A stretch of 64,000 nt of DNA, from NCBI GenBank assembly GCA_002421685.1, contig DISB01000018.1, positions 124,001-188,000 on the forward strand, written 5' to 3'. The number at the start of each line of letters is the position of its first letter. Position 1 is the first letter of the stretch. Of the stretch, positions 26,628 through 35,544 are shown piece by piece. The position numbers and the translations under genes were made by a program. A model generated the notes under the pieces. The model saw only the letters and a list, made by a program, of their open reading frames with translations. It was not told the DNA's origin and ran no database searches. This stretch comes from Bacteroidetes bacterium UBA6221. GTDB taxonomy: Bacteria; Bacteroidota; Bacteroidia; Chitinophagales; Chitinophagaceae.

Positions 26628-27791
26628 ATGAGAAAACTGTTTACTCTTCTTGCCTGTATAGGTATTTCATCCGCAGCGCTGGGACAAGCGCATGTATTTA
26701 CTTATGCCAACGGACCACAAAATCCTACAGGCATTGATACTATTTACGGCACTGTGCTGAGTTCTGTACCTGCGGTACCCGACGGGCAATTTTGGACATG
26801 GGATCTTTCCAGCGTAATAATTGCCAGCTACAAATACTATGCGCAGTTTGGCACGGCCAGCGGCTTTACCGGCGCCACCCACTACAATCGTGCCTATGTA
26901 GAGAACCAGGGCATGAGCTATGTAACAAATTTCATGTTCTCAGTTGACAATTCAGGTATTAAGACTCATGGTGAACGCATAGCCCGCCAGGCTTACCCCC
27001 TGGGTGGTCAAACCGGCAATCCTAACGACAGTCTTGTGATAGTTGCACAGGATGTGGTTTATTCTGCGCCGCAGGTACAAATGCCTTACCCTGCTACGAT
27101 GGGTACGAAATGGAATTCTACTTCAAAAGCGACGTTTGATATGAAGATCACCGTTAGCCCGTTGATCAACAATGCTTCTGCACAGCGCAAATCTACTATC
27201 AACTCAACCTGCGAAGTAATAGGTTGGGGAAGATTGAGCATAAAAAGACTAGACGGCAGGCCTTCAGGCACCAGGCATGTGCTACTGGTGAAAAGCACGA
27301 TTACTACACAGGATAGTTTCTTCGTGAATGGTGCACCCGCACCGGCACAACTACTGCAGATGGCTAACCTGCAACAGGGACAAACAGAGGTTGTGTATCA
27401 AAAAAGCTTCTACCGTGAGTATGAGATGATGCCGATGGCAAATATCACTTACGAAGATGCTACCTTTGCAGACAACAAAAAGAAAGATGTAAACTTCCAC
27501 GCACAACGCCTGCCTTTCCCGGATAATGTAGAAAAGGTAGATGGGGGACTGGTTGCCGAAATTTATCCTAACCCGACAAATGGGATATTTACGGTGAACA
27601 TTCCCGAAGCAGGCAACAGCAAATGGGCGTACAGTGTAACCGATATGACAGGCAGGAAAGTGACTGAAAATGTGCTGAACAATGGTAAGACCCTTGTTTC
27701 ATTGCAGGGCACTGTGGCTCCGGGCTCTTATATCATTACTATCCTGCAGGATGGTAATGCCGTGAGCGGACAAAAACTTGTTGTACAGTAA
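26628..27791 (+). CDS. Exported protein with T9SS type A sorting domain
   Basis: 387-residue secreted protein: signal peptide (LFTLLACIGISSAALGQ), a beta-rich body of unknown fold, and a C-terminal T9SS type A signal (IYPNPTNGIFTVNI ... GTVAPGSYIITILQDGN ... SGQKLVVQ). The gliding-associated type IX secretion system of Bacteroidota exports such proteins to the surface. The function of the body is unknown. A strong palindromic terminator follows. Confidence 0.9.
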   Translation: MRKLFTLLACIGISSAALGQAHVFTYANGPQNPTGIDTIYGTVLSSVPAVPDGQFWTWDLSSVIIASYKYYAQFGTASGFTGATHYNRAYVENQGMSYVTNFMFSVDNSGIKTHGERIARQAYPLGGQTGNPNDSLVIVAQDVVYSAPQVQMPYPATMGTKWNSTSKATFDMKITVSPLINNASAQRKSTINSTCEVIGWGRLSIKRLDGRPSGTRHVLLVKSTITTQDSFFVNGAPAPAQLLQMANLQQGQTEVVYQKSFYREYEMMPMANITYEDATFADNKKKDVNFHAQRLPFPDNVEKVDGGLVAEIYPNPTNGIFTVNIPEAGNSKWAYSVTDMTGRKVTENVLNNGKTLVSLQGTVAPGSYIITILQDGNAVSGQKLVVQ

Positions 27792-27813
27792 TTTAAATAT
27801 TATACCATAGATT

Positions 27814-27841
27814 CAGCCCCGCATATGCGGGGCTGTTTTTT
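27814..27841 (+). terminator. Rho-independent terminator
   Basis: A perfect 22-base palindrome (27814-27835, arms CAGCCCCGCAT and ATGCGGGGCTG) is followed by six T. Confidence 0.9.
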
Positions 27842-27946
27842 GCCATAGAGAAAGGCCTGCCATGTATAAAACTCAATGAATTACACCACATACATATAAA
27901 CACATCGGTTATTGATGTAATTGTTTCCATTGGCGAACTACAGGTT

Positions 27947-27954
27947 TATATTTG
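27947..27954 (+). promoter_or_regulatory. -7 box of the TonB receptor gene
   Basis: TATATTTG matches TAnnTTTG, 20 bases before the start codon. No cobalamin riboswitch is visible in the short gap. Confidence 0.5.
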
Positions 27955-27974
27955 CCTGCCAAAAGATTTAACCA

Positions 27975-29843
27975 ATGAGGAAAGCAATCCTGGCAATAGG
28001 TAGTTTATTAGCAGTTTACGCATCTGAAGCGCAGAGCCTGTCTGCACAACTTGATTCAGTAATTATTTCTGAGAACCGCATCCGCGAGACGTTTGGCAGG
28101 CAGAACAGGAATATCGATGTATTGGACAGCAGGCAGATAAAAGCCCTGCCGGTAAAAACCACCAATGAATTATTGTCTTATGTTGCCGGTGTTGACCTGA
28201 GGCAGCGTGGCCCCGTGGGCACGCAGGCAGACATAGCCATAGACGGCAGTACTTTTGACCAGGTGCTTGTACTGGTAAACGGCGTAAAGATGTCCGACCC
28301 GCAAACAGGCCACCATCTGCTGAATATACCTATTCCTCTCGGCGCCATCGACCATATTGAAATAGTGCGAGGCCCTGCCGCAAGAACATACGGCGTAAAT
28401 GCCCTGGCAGGCGCAGTGAATATTGTTACTAAAACACCCGTGCAGGATGAGATATTTGCACAGGCATACGCAGGCAGCAGCTTGCAGCAAGATACCGCAA
28501 CCGGTGAAACATATTTTGGCTGGGGTGCGCAAGCTTCCGCAACGATAGCAGCAAACAAACATTCGCATATATTGTCTGTAGCGCACGATGAAGGCAGTGG
28601 TTTCCGCTACAATACGGCTTATGACGCTTACAGGTTGTTTTACCAGAACCGTATCATCCTCAATGAAAAAAATAATATTGAGGCAATGGGTGGGTATATT
28701 AACAACAGTTTTGGTGCTAATGCTTTTTATGCCGCACCGGTAGATAAAGAATCAACCGAAGGAGTAGAAACTGTGATAGGCAGTATCAGGTACAATTATC
28801 AACCTAACAGCAAACTGACCATCAGCCCCCGTGTGAGTTACCGGTATAATAACGACGATTACATTTTTGTAAAACAGAACCCTTCATTATACCACAATAT
28901 TCACGAAACAAATGTGCTGACAGGCGAAGTACAAAGCACGTATACGATGAAGAAAGGTATCATCGGCGCAGGCGTTGAATACAGGAGCGAAAACATCAAC
29001 AGCACCAACCTGGGTAAAAGGCAAAGGAACAACCTTGGTATTTTTGCGGAATACAAACATTATTTTTCTGAAAAGCTGAACGTGGGTGCGGGATTATATG
29101 CCAACAAGAACAGCGATTATGATTGGGAAATTTTTCCGGGCGTTGACGCGGGCTACTATATAACACGGAACTGGAAAATATTTGCCAATGCAACATCGGG
29201 CCAGCGTCTGCCTACCTATACCGACCTGTATTATAAAGGCCCTGCCAATACCGGCAATGCGCAACTGCGGCCCGAATACGCGTATTATGCTGAAGGAGGG
29301 TTGCAGTACAGCAATCAGCACCTGCTTGCCCGCACGGCTTATTTCTATCGCCGTTCTGCAGACTTTATTGATTGGGTGCGCGCTACTAATACCGATCCCT
29401 GGCAGCCGCAAAACTTTCAAACCATCAATACACAGGGCATCACTGTGCTTACAACATTGAACATCGGGGATATGTTGGAGCCCGGAGATGACCTGGACAT
29501 CCTGTTAAACGCCAATTATACTTACCTGAACCCCGTAATAGACGCGCCTGCGAAAGGTATATCCAAATACGCGATAGAAGCATTGCGCCACCAGGCAACT
29601 GTAAAACTCACTTCAACCCTATGGCAGCGTGTACAAGCCAATATCGCGTACAGGTACCTGTACCGCATCAATGCCAACGACTATACCCTGCTGGATGCAA
29701 GACTGGGTTATATGGTGAAAAACGTCTTGCTGTATATAGACGTGAACAATATACTTGACACCCAATACCGGGAAATCGGCGCAGTACCAATGCCTGGCCG
29801 TTGGTATACCTTAGGAATACGGTTTAATCACGCATGGAAATAA
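27975..29843 (+). CDS. TonB-dependent receptor, BtuB-like
   Basis: 622-residue outer-membrane receptor. After the signal peptide comes a plug domain (QIKALPVKTTNELLSYVAGVDLR, VLVNGVKMSDPQTGHHL, IEIVRGPAARTYGVNALAGAVNIVTK) and a 22-strand-type barrel ending in GRWYTLGIRFNHAWK with a final aromatic residue. Length and plug resemble vitamin B12 or siderophore receptors; the ligand is not certain. It lacks a carboxypeptidase-like N-terminal domain. It has its own promoter, and no uptake operon is adjacent. Confidence 0.92.
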   Translation: MRKAILAIGSLLAVYASEAQSLSAQLDSVIISENRIRETFGRQNRNIDVLDSRQIKALPVKTTNELLSYVAGVDLRQRGPVGTQADIAIDGSTFDQVLVLVNGVKMSDPQTGHHLLNIPIPLGAIDHIEIVRGPAARTYGVNALAGAVNIVTKTPVQDEIFAQAYAGSSLQQDTATGETYFGWGAQASATIAANKHSHILSVAHDEGSGFRYNTAYDAYRLFYQNRIILNEKNNIEAMGGYINNSFGANAFYAAPVDKESTEGVETVIGSIRYNYQPNSKLTISPRVSYRYNNDDYIFVKQNPSLYHNIHETNVLTGEVQSTYTMKKGIIGAGVEYRSENINSTNLGKRQRNNLGIFAEYKHYFSEKLNVGAGLYANKNSDYDWEIFPGVDAGYYITRNWKIFANATSGQRLPTYTDLYYKGPANTGNAQLRPEYAYYAEGGLQYSNQHLLARTAYFYRRSADFIDWVRATNTDPWQPQNFQTINTQGITVLTTLNIGDMLEPGDDLDILLNANYTYLNPVIDAPAKGISKYAIEALRHQATVKLTSTLWQRVQANIAYRYLYRINANDYTLLDARLGYMVKNVLLYIDVNNILDTQYREIGAVPMPGRWYTLGIRFNHAWK

Positions 29844-29870
29844 TCAATACCAACGGCAGCCTAAACACCC

Positions 29871-29878
29871 TACCTTTG
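29871..29878 (+). promoter_or_regulatory. -7 box of the thioesterase gene
   Basis: TACCTTTG, 18 bases before the start codon. Confidence 0.5.
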
Positions 29879-29896
29879 CACGGTTAAAGAAATTAT

Positions 29897-30412
29897 ATGA
29901 TGGAAAAACATCCTAAAGATACCTATGTGGTGATGTCGGAACTGGTGCTGCCCAACGATACCAATACATTGGGCAACCTGATGGGTGGCAGGCTGATGCA
30001 TTGGATGGACATTGCGGCGGCCATCGCCGCGCAAAAGCATTGCAACTGCCCCGTAGTAACGGCATCTGTTGACAATGTATCGTTCAACAACCCGATAAAA
30101 CTGGGCAACCTGCTGACCATAGAGGCTAAAGTGACACGCTCGTTCAATACCTCTATGGAAATATACCTGAAAGTATGGGGAGAAGACCTGTCGGCGCAAT
30201 ATAAATACCTGACCAATGAGGCCTATGCTACTTTCGTGGCATTAGATCCTAATGGCAGGCCGCGCAAAGTGCCTACATTAGTGCCCGAAACCGATGACGA
30301 ACAGAAAATGTATGAAGGAGCTTTGCGCCGCAGGCAGGTACGCCTGATACTTGGCGGCAAAATGCACCCTAAGGATGCAGATGAATTGCGTTCTTTATTC
30401 ATGCAGGATTAA
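29897..30412 (+). CDS. Acyl-CoA thioesterase (hotdog fold)
   Basis: Hydrolyses acyl-CoA to free acid and CoA. 171 residues of the YciA/BFIT-like hotdog family: N-terminal region with ELVLPNDTNTLGNLMGGRLMHWMDIAAAIAA, containing the catalytic Asp-bearing helix, then VDNVSFNNPIKLGNLLTIEAKV. A basic C-terminal tail (RRRQVRLILGGKMHP) is added. Substrate length is unknown. The M16-like gene follows by 22 bases, so the pair may be co-transcribed. Confidence 0.9.
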   Translation: MMEKHPKDTYVVMSELVLPNDTNTLGNLMGGRLMHWMDIAAAIAAQKHCNCPVVTASVDNVSFNNPIKLGNLLTIEAKVTRSFNTSMEIYLKVWGEDLSAQYKYLTNEAYATFVALDPNGRPRKVPTLVPETDDEQKMYEGALRRRQVRLILGGKMHPKDADELRSLFMQD

Positions 30413-30434
30413 GAATTATCAAAAAGACTCAACA

Positions 30435-31718
30435 ATGCTTTTAGATAGAAAGACAGCACCTAAAATACACGACGCAATAGAATTCGATTTCATACTGCCG
30501 CCGGTGAATACCTATAAACTGGATAACGGCCTGCCGCTGTACTGGCTGCGGGCGGGTGTGCAGGATGTGGTGGAAGTGGACTGGGCTTTTCCGGCAGGGC
30601 AGTGGTACGAACAAAAGCAGGGAGTAGCGCAGGCCGTAGGCAACCTGTTGAAGAACGGCACCTCGAAGCGCACAGCACAGCAAATAAACGAAGCGTTCGA
30701 GTTTTATGGTGCGACACTAAAGGTAAGAGTGGGTGACGACCATGCCATTGTATCGCTGTATTGCCTTACCAAACATCTGCCCCATCTGCTTCCTATTGTG
30801 CACGAGGTGCTGACCGATTCCGTGTTTCCACAGGAAGAAATAGACATTTATAAACAGAACACTATACAGCGCCTGCTGGTAAACCTGCGCGAGTGCGAAT
30901 TTGTAGCCAACCAGAAAATAGACGCATTGCTGTTTGGCGAAAGCCATCCATATGGGCGTTACACAAGGCAAGACAGTATTGAGGCCCTTACGAGAGAAGA
31001 TTTATCAGAATTCTATAAAAGGAGTTACAACCTCTCCGGTGCAAAAATATTTATGGCCGGCAATATAGGTGAGCAGGAAACGAAGTGGGTGAACGAAATA
31101 TTCGGCGCTGCGGAAATAAGCCAAACAGTTGCAGGCGAATTATCGTTTGTACTGCAAACGGCAGAACAACGCAGGCAACATTTTATGAACGACGAGAATG
31201 GTGTGCAAGGCGCCATACGCATAGGCAGGCTGTACCCCAACAGACACCACCCCGATTTTGCACCAATGGTGGTGGTAAATACTCTATTTGGCGGGTATTT
31301 TGGCAGCAGGCTGATGAGTAATATCCGCGAAGACAAGGGTTTTACCTATGGTATATACAGCAGCGCTTCGTCCATGATGCACGGTGGCTCGCTGACGGTG
31401 CATACCGAAGTTGGGCGCGGCGTAATAGAAGAGGCCGTAAAGGAGATATACCATGAGATGGATATAATGTGTAACGAGCGCGCCGGGGAAGACGAACTGC
31501 TATTAGTAAAAAACTATTTACTCGGCAACCTGCTTGGCGACCTGGATGGGCCTTTCCACATCATGCAGCGCTGGCGCACGCTGATACTGAACGGGCTGGA
31601 CATCAACCATTTTAACCGCAACGTGGAGATATATAAGTCTATAACGGCAGCCGAGGTGCAAACACTGGCGCAGAAATACCTGGACAAAAACAGTTTTCAC
31701 GAGGTAGTGGTGATATAG
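30435..31718 (+). CDS. M16 family peptidase-like protein, non-catalytic
   Basis: 427-residue insulinase-family fold. The zinc-binding HxxEH motif is missing: the corresponding segment reads GVAQAVGNLLKNGT. The C-terminal M16 domain remains (GVQGAIRIGRLYPNRHHPDFAPM, IREDKGFTYGIYSSASSM). Such proteins are usually the inactive partner of an active M16 subunit, but no active copy is next to it. The start MLLDRKTAPKIHDAIEF is preferred; an earlier ATG (30351) lies inside the thioesterase gene. Confidence 0.85.
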   Translation: MLLDRKTAPKIHDAIEFDFILPPVNTYKLDNGLPLYWLRAGVQDVVEVDWAFPAGQWYEQKQGVAQAVGNLLKNGTSKRTAQQINEAFEFYGATLKVRVGDDHAIVSLYCLTKHLPHLLPIVHEVLTDSVFPQEEIDIYKQNTIQRLLVNLRECEFVANQKIDALLFGESHPYGRYTRQDSIEALTREDLSEFYKRSYNLSGAKIFMAGNIGEQETKWVNEIFGAAEISQTVAGELSFVLQTAEQRRQHFMNDENGVQGAIRIGRLYPNRHHPDFAPMVVVNTLFGGYFGSRLMSNIREDKGFTYGIYSSASSMMHGGSLTVHTEVGRGVIEEAVKEIYHEMDIMCNERAGEDELLLVKNYLLGNLLGDLDGPFHIMQRWRTLILNGLDINHFNRNVEIYKSITAAEVQTLAQKYLDKNSFHEVVVI

Positions 31719-31753
31719 GGCAGGTGATTCCTAAGAAGGCAACCTCCGGAATT

Positions 31754-32122
31754 TTACTTTCCTGACGTATGCCTGGTGAGCTGCGCCAATGTATAGGCTC
31801 CCAGGGCCATCACCAGGTCGCGTACGGCAACATCGTAAAAATTCGTTCCTATAATCAGTTGCAGGGCAATGCAAATGAGCCATGCCATCACTATATAAGC
31901 GCCGATCAGGGGCCTGAGCAAAACGATTATGCCGGCTACTATCTCTATAACACCTACGATGGCCATAAATGTGGGTGGCTCAAAAGGTATCATGCCGGCA
32001 AAGCTGCCAAGGTAATCGGGCCAGTTGGTCAGCAGGTTGGTGAATTTGTCGAGCCCGGCCACGATGGGTACCAGCCCGTAGGTAAGTTTTAATGTAGTTT
32101 GTAACTGTTGAATTGAAGCCAT
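31754..32122 (-). CDS. DoxX-like membrane protein
   Basis: 122-residue protein with four predicted transmembrane helices (GLVPIVAGLDKF, FMAIVGVIEIVAGIIVLL, AYIVMAWLICIALQL, VRDLVMALGAYTLAQL), consistent with the DoxX/DoxD-like family, whose role is unclear (redox or membrane stress in some bacteria). It is divergent from an ECF sigma factor gene and shares a mirror-symmetric promoter with it, so the sigma factor probably controls it. Confidence 0.8.
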   Translation of the reverse strand: MASIQQLQTTLKLTYGLVPIVAGLDKFTNLLTNWPDYLGSFAGMIPFEPPTFMAIVGVIEIVAGIIVLLRPLIGAYIVMAWLICIALQLIIGTNFYDVAVRDLVMALGAYTLAQLTRHTSGK

Positions 32123-32140
32123 AAATAATGATTTTTATAC

Positions 32141-32220
32141 ATTAGAGACCGGAGGGCTAAAAAGGTTACAAAAAAAATCAGGATAATTATTGTAACCTTT
32201 CGACCTTTGGTTCATCTAAT
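32141..32220. promoter_or_regulatory. Divergent ECF-type promoter pair
   Basis: On the plus strand GTAACC (32192-32197) and TCTAAT (32215-32220) are separated by exactly 17 bases. On the minus strand the same words (32169-32164 and 32146-32141) are also 17 apart. The GTAACC elements sit in an 11-base inverted repeat (AAAGGTTACAA/TTGTAACCTTT) with an 18-base spacer. This suggests both genes are read by the adjacent sigma factor. Confidence 0.7.
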
Positions 32221-32226
32221 AAGGAA

Positions 32227-32859
32227 ATGCATGGAGTTGAAATAACCGGAGTCATTTCTGACACGGAAATTATCGGCAGGATAATAGCCGGGGAAAAACG
32301 GCTTTTCGAAGTGATCATACGCAGGTACAACCAGCGTATGTACCGCGTAGGGATGGCTGTGCTGAATAATGAACAGGATGTGGAGGATGCGATGCAAACG
32401 GCCTATATCAACGCCTATATGAACCTGGAAAAATTTCAGAACCGTGCTGCTTTTGCTACCTGGCTCACCAAAATAATGCTGAACCAATGCCTGGAACAGA
32501 AGCGAAAAAAACAGCTAACGCAATTATCGGAATACCCTTCTAAAGCAGAAATTATGAATGTGCCGGCCAACGAACTTGCGAACAAGGAACTCGGGAAGAT
32601 ACTGGAACGTTCAATAGCCGCATTGCCTGAAAAATACCGCTTGGTATTCGTGCTCAGGGAGATAGAGAATTTTTCGGTCAGGGAGACATCGGAAACCCTG
32701 AACATCGAAGAAACGAACGTAAAAGTAAGACTGAACAGGGCCAAAACCATGCTCCGCGAAAACCTGGGCGGTTATGTAAAAGACCATGTTTACGGTTTTC
32801 ATCTTTCCCGCTGCGATGTAATTGTGAATAAGGTGCTGGGGCAGTTGGGTTTGGTATAA
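32227..32859 (+). CDS. ECF-type RNA polymerase sigma factor
   Basis: 210-residue sigma-70 family protein of the extracytoplasmic-function class. Region 2: LFEVIIRRYNQRMYRVGMAVLNNEQDVEDAMQTAYINAY and FQNRAAFATWLTKIMLNQCLEQKRKK. Region 4: LPEKYRLVFVLREIENFSVRETSETLNIEETNVKVRLNRAKTMLRENL. The short C-terminal tail (YGFHLSRCDVIVNKVL) has a Cys. No anti-sigma gene follows. It is probably autoregulated through the mirror promoter. Confidence 0.93.
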   Translation: MHGVEITGVISDTEIIGRIIAGEKRLFEVIIRRYNQRMYRVGMAVLNNEQDVEDAMQTAYINAYMNLEKFQNRAAFATWLTKIMLNQCLEQKRKKQLTQLSEYPSKAEIMNVPANELANKELGKILERSIAALPEKYRLVFVLREIENFSVRETSETLNIEETNVKVRLNRAKTMLRENLGGYVKDHVYGFHLSRCDVIVNKVLGQLGLV

Positions 32860-32870
32860 TTTTAAATCTG

Positions 32871-34151
32871 CTATACCCTCTCAAACCTGCTGTACATAGC
32901 CCTCTCCAGTTCTTCCCGGTGGTCGGGGTGAGCGATAGAGGTGAGGAGTTTCGCGCGTTGCTCCAGGTTTTTACCATAGAGGTTCACTACTCCGTATTCA
33001 GTCACTACATAATGCACATGGCCGCGGGTGGTCACTACGCCTGCGCCGGGTTTCAGCATGGGAGCAATGCGGGAAACACCCTTACCTGTTACGGAAGGCA
33101 ACGCAATAATGGGCTTGCCGCCGGGCGATAAAGAGGCACCGCGCATAAAGTCCATCTGCCCGCCTATGCCTGAATACTGGTAGGTGCCCAACGAGTCGGC
33201 GCACACCTGGCCGGTAAGGTCTATCTCCAGGGCGCTGTTGATGGCCACTACTTTGGGATTTTTACGGATGATGGCTGTATCGTTTACATAAGACACATCC
33301 ATAAAGCTGATATTGGGATTGTCGTCTATAAAATCGTATAGTTTCCGGGTACCTAAAGCAAAGGTGCTGACGAGCTTGCCGGGGCGAATCTTTTTATATT
33401 CGTTGGTAATCACACCGCTTTCCACCAGTGGAATCACACCGTCCGAGAACATCTCGGTATGTATGCCCAGGCCTTTGTGGTTGGTAAGGCAGCGCAGTAC
33501 CGCATCCGGAATACAGCCTATGCCCATTTGCAGGGTAGAGCCATCTTCTATCAGACCGGCCACGTGTTCACCTATTTTTTTTGATACTTCGTCCAATTTA
33601 CAGCCATAATCTACTTCGGGCAGTTCGGCCTCGTGCCATACCATAGCCGTAAACCTGGAAATATGCACCTGTGTATTGCCGTGAGTGCGGGGCATTTTAG
33701 GATTTACCTGGGCTATTACTTTTTTGGCAGTGCGCACAGCGGTCCAGGTGGCATCTACCGATGTGCCCAGGGTGCAATAACCATGCTGGTCGGGCGCAGA
33801 CACCTGCACTATGGCCACATCCAGCGGCAATACCCCGTCTTTGAACAGGCTGGGTATCTCGCTTAGGAATACAGGCACGTAATCGCCGTAGGGACTGTTC
33901 ACCCAGTCGCGCACATTGGCCGATACGAACAGCGAGTTGAGGAAAAAACTATCGGTCACCCCGGGGCGGCTCCAGTCTAAATGCCCCAGCGTACTTATAG
34001 ACACCAGTTCTACGTCTTTTATCTCACCTGCCCGCTCCAGCAGGGCATTAAGCAAGTATAAAGGAGTTGCTGCGCTGCCATGTATAAACACCCTGTCGCC
34101 GCTTTTTACCAATCCTATCGCCGCTTCCGCGCTTGTATATTGTATATCCAT
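32871..34151 (-). CDS. Acetyl-CoA hydrolase/transferase family protein
   Basis: CoA-transferase (acetate or 4-hydroxybutyrate CoA-transferase type) swapping CoA between acyl-CoA and an acid such as acetate. 426 residues from MDIQYTSAEAAIGLVKSGDRV. It has HGSAATPLYLLNALLERAG, DHGYCTLG-type segment (DQHGYCTLGTSVDATWTAV), GIHTEMFSDGVIPLVESG with the probable catalytic Glu, and FMRGASLSPGGKPIIALPS. The C-terminal HYVVTEYGVVNLYGKNL is typical. It is transcribed alone and the exact substrate is unknown. Confidence 0.92.
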   Translation of the reverse strand: MDIQYTSAEAAIGLVKSGDRVFIHGSAATPLYLLNALLERAGEIKDVELVSISTLGHLDWSRPGVTDSFFLNSLFVSANVRDWVNSPYGDYVPVFLSEIPSLFKDGVLPLDVAIVQVSAPDQHGYCTLGTSVDATWTAVRTAKKVIAQVNPKMPRTHGNTQVHISRFTAMVWHEAELPEVDYGCKLDEVSKKIGEHVAGLIEDGSTLQMGIGCIPDAVLRCLTNHKGLGIHTEMFSDGVIPLVESGVITNEYKKIRPGKLVSTFALGTRKLYDFIDDNPNISFMDVSYVNDTAIIRKNPKVVAINSALEIDLTGQVCADSLGTYQYSGIGGQMDFMRGASLSPGGKPIIALPSVTGKGVSRIAPMLKPGAGVVTTRGHVHYVVTEYGVVNLYGKNLEQRAKLLTSIAHPDHREELERAMYSRFERV

Positions 34152-34289
34152 GCAGCAAAAATACTTCCACAACAGGTTTTAGCGAATGATTATGCTCATA
34201 ATCCTGAACTTTACAAAGGTTTAACAAGTCGCGGAAACCTTTTGTACAGCGGTTACGTAGATAATTGTATACTGACAAAAATCATTGTT

Positions 34290-34820
34290 ATGCGCTATTC
34301 AACTATTTTTATGATGCTGTGTTGCAGTTTATTGTTCGCGCAATGCAGCAACGCCCAAAAAAAGGAAACTATGGACAATACGAAAAAAGATAATCCTTAT
34401 TACTCGCGTACGGACACCACAAAACTGAACGTAAGCGATGCCGAGTGGAAAAAGATACTCTCGCCCGAGGTGTACGAGGTAGCCCGCGAGGCTGCTACAG
34501 AAAGGGCCTTTACCGGCAAATACTGGAACACTGACGTCCGCGGCGACTACTATTGTGCCGTGTGCGGCAACCACCTGTTCAGGGCCGATGCGAAATTTGC
34601 CAGCAGTTGCGGCTGGCCCAGCTTTTACGAAGCTGTAAGACCCAACAGCGTGCGCTACGAGGAAGACCGCTCCTACGGCATGGTGCGGACGGAAGTGCTC
34701 TGTGGCCGTTGCGACTCACACCTGGGCCATATATTCGACGATGGGCCACCCCCTACCTACAAGCGTTTTTGCATGAATTCGGCGGTGTTGGATTTTGTGC
34801 CGGACAAAACAGATAAATAA
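34290..34820 (+). CDS. msrB: Peptide-methionine (R)-S-oxide reductase, exported
   Basis: Repairs methionine-R-sulfoxide in proteins. 176 residues: lipoprotein-type signal (CCSLLFAQC, lipobox), then the MsrB domain with zinc cysteines CAVCG and CGRCD and the resolving/catalytic segment RFCMNSAVLDFVP. The signal sequence places it at the envelope, unlike the cytosolic form. The start at 34290 is chosen because upstream codons fall in the divergent gene. A strong terminator follows. Confidence 0.94.
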   Translation: MRYSTIFMMLCCSLLFAQCSNAQKKETMDNTKKDNPYYSRTDTTKLNVSDAEWKKILSPEVYEVAREAATERAFTGKYWNTDVRGDYYCAVCGNHLFRADAKFASSCGWPSFYEAVRPNSVRYEEDRSYGMVRTEVLCGRCDSHLGHIFDDGPPPTYKRFCMNSAVLDFVPDKTDK

Positions 34821-34839
34821 GCAGTGAGGTATTAAGATG

Positions 34840-34873
34840 AACCCGTTATTTTGCAGAGAATAACGGGTTTTAC
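34840..34873 (+). terminator. Rho-independent terminator after msrB
   Basis: Stem AACCCGTTATT (34840-34850) pairs with AATAACGGGTT (34859-34869) and then runs into T. The next gene begins three bases later, so it may also act as an attenuator. Confidence 0.8.
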
Positions 34874-34875
34874 AT

Positions 34876-35544
34876 ATGACCAAAAAAGAGCGGTATAAGT
34901 TTGTTATTGACTGGTTTCAGCACCATATGCCGGAGGCTGAGACCGAGCTGAATTATGAGAATCCCTACCAACTGCTGGTAGCAGTAATACTTTCCGCCCA
35001 ATGTACCGATAAGCGGGTAAATATTGTGACCCCTGAGCTATTCAAAAAATTTCCCACGCCCGAAAAACTGGCCAAGGCAGAATTTGACGATATAGAGCCC
35101 CTGATACGCAGTGTGACCTTTGCCAATAACAAAACCCGCCACCTGATGGGTATGGCCAAAATGCTGGTGGAAGATTATAACAGCAACATGCCTGATACTG
35201 TAGAAGAGCTGGTGAAACTACCGGGCGTAGGTCGCAAAACAGCGAATGTTATCACCTCGGTAATATATGAGCAGCCCAATATGGCGGTAGATACGCATGT
35301 GTTCCGCGTAGCGGCGCGCATAGGGCTTACTACGAATGCCAAAAATCCGCTACAGGCTGAGCAACAGTTAGTGGCTAATATTCCCACAGAACTGGTACAC
35401 CTGGCGCACCACTGGCTGATACTGCATGGGCGCTATATATGCGTAGCCCGCAGGCCTAAATGCGAGCGCTGCGGGCTGACGAAAGTCTGTAAATTTTACC
35501 AGACGGATATGAAATATATTGTGGAGGCCGACGCTAAAAATTAG
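34876..35544 (+). CDS. nth: Endonuclease III
   Basis: Base-excision repair glycosylase and AP lyase removing oxidised pyrimidines. The 222 residues contain the helix-hairpin-helix LPGVGRKTAN (115-124) with catalytic Lys121, the catalytic Asp139 in AVDTHVFRVAARIG, and the iron-sulfur cluster Cys189, 196, 199 and 205 (CVARRPKCERCGLTKVC). Its stop overlaps the stop of the convergent thioredoxin-like gene by two bases, leaving no room for a terminator. Confidence 0.96.
   Translation: MTKKERYKFVIDWFQHHMPEAETELNYENPYQLLVAVILSAQCTDKRVNIVTPELFKKFPTPEKLAKAEFDDIEPLIRSVTFANNKTRHLMGMAKMLVEDYNSNMPDTVEELVKLPGVGRKTANVITSVIYEQPNMAVDTHVFRVAARIGLTTNAKNPLQAEQQLVANIPTELVHLAHHWLILHGRYICVARRPKCERCGLTKVCKFYQTDMKYIVEADAKN

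Noticed and set aside
27842..27974. Possible cobalamin riboswitch before the BtuB-like receptor
   Set aside because: The gap is only about 130 bases and shows no conserved B12-box; only a -7 box is visible.
32202..32209. GACCTTTG as a housekeeping -7 box for the sigma factor
   Set aside because: It mismatches the first base and overlaps the ECF-type elements, whose symmetric spacing is a better explanation; it cannot be fully excluded.
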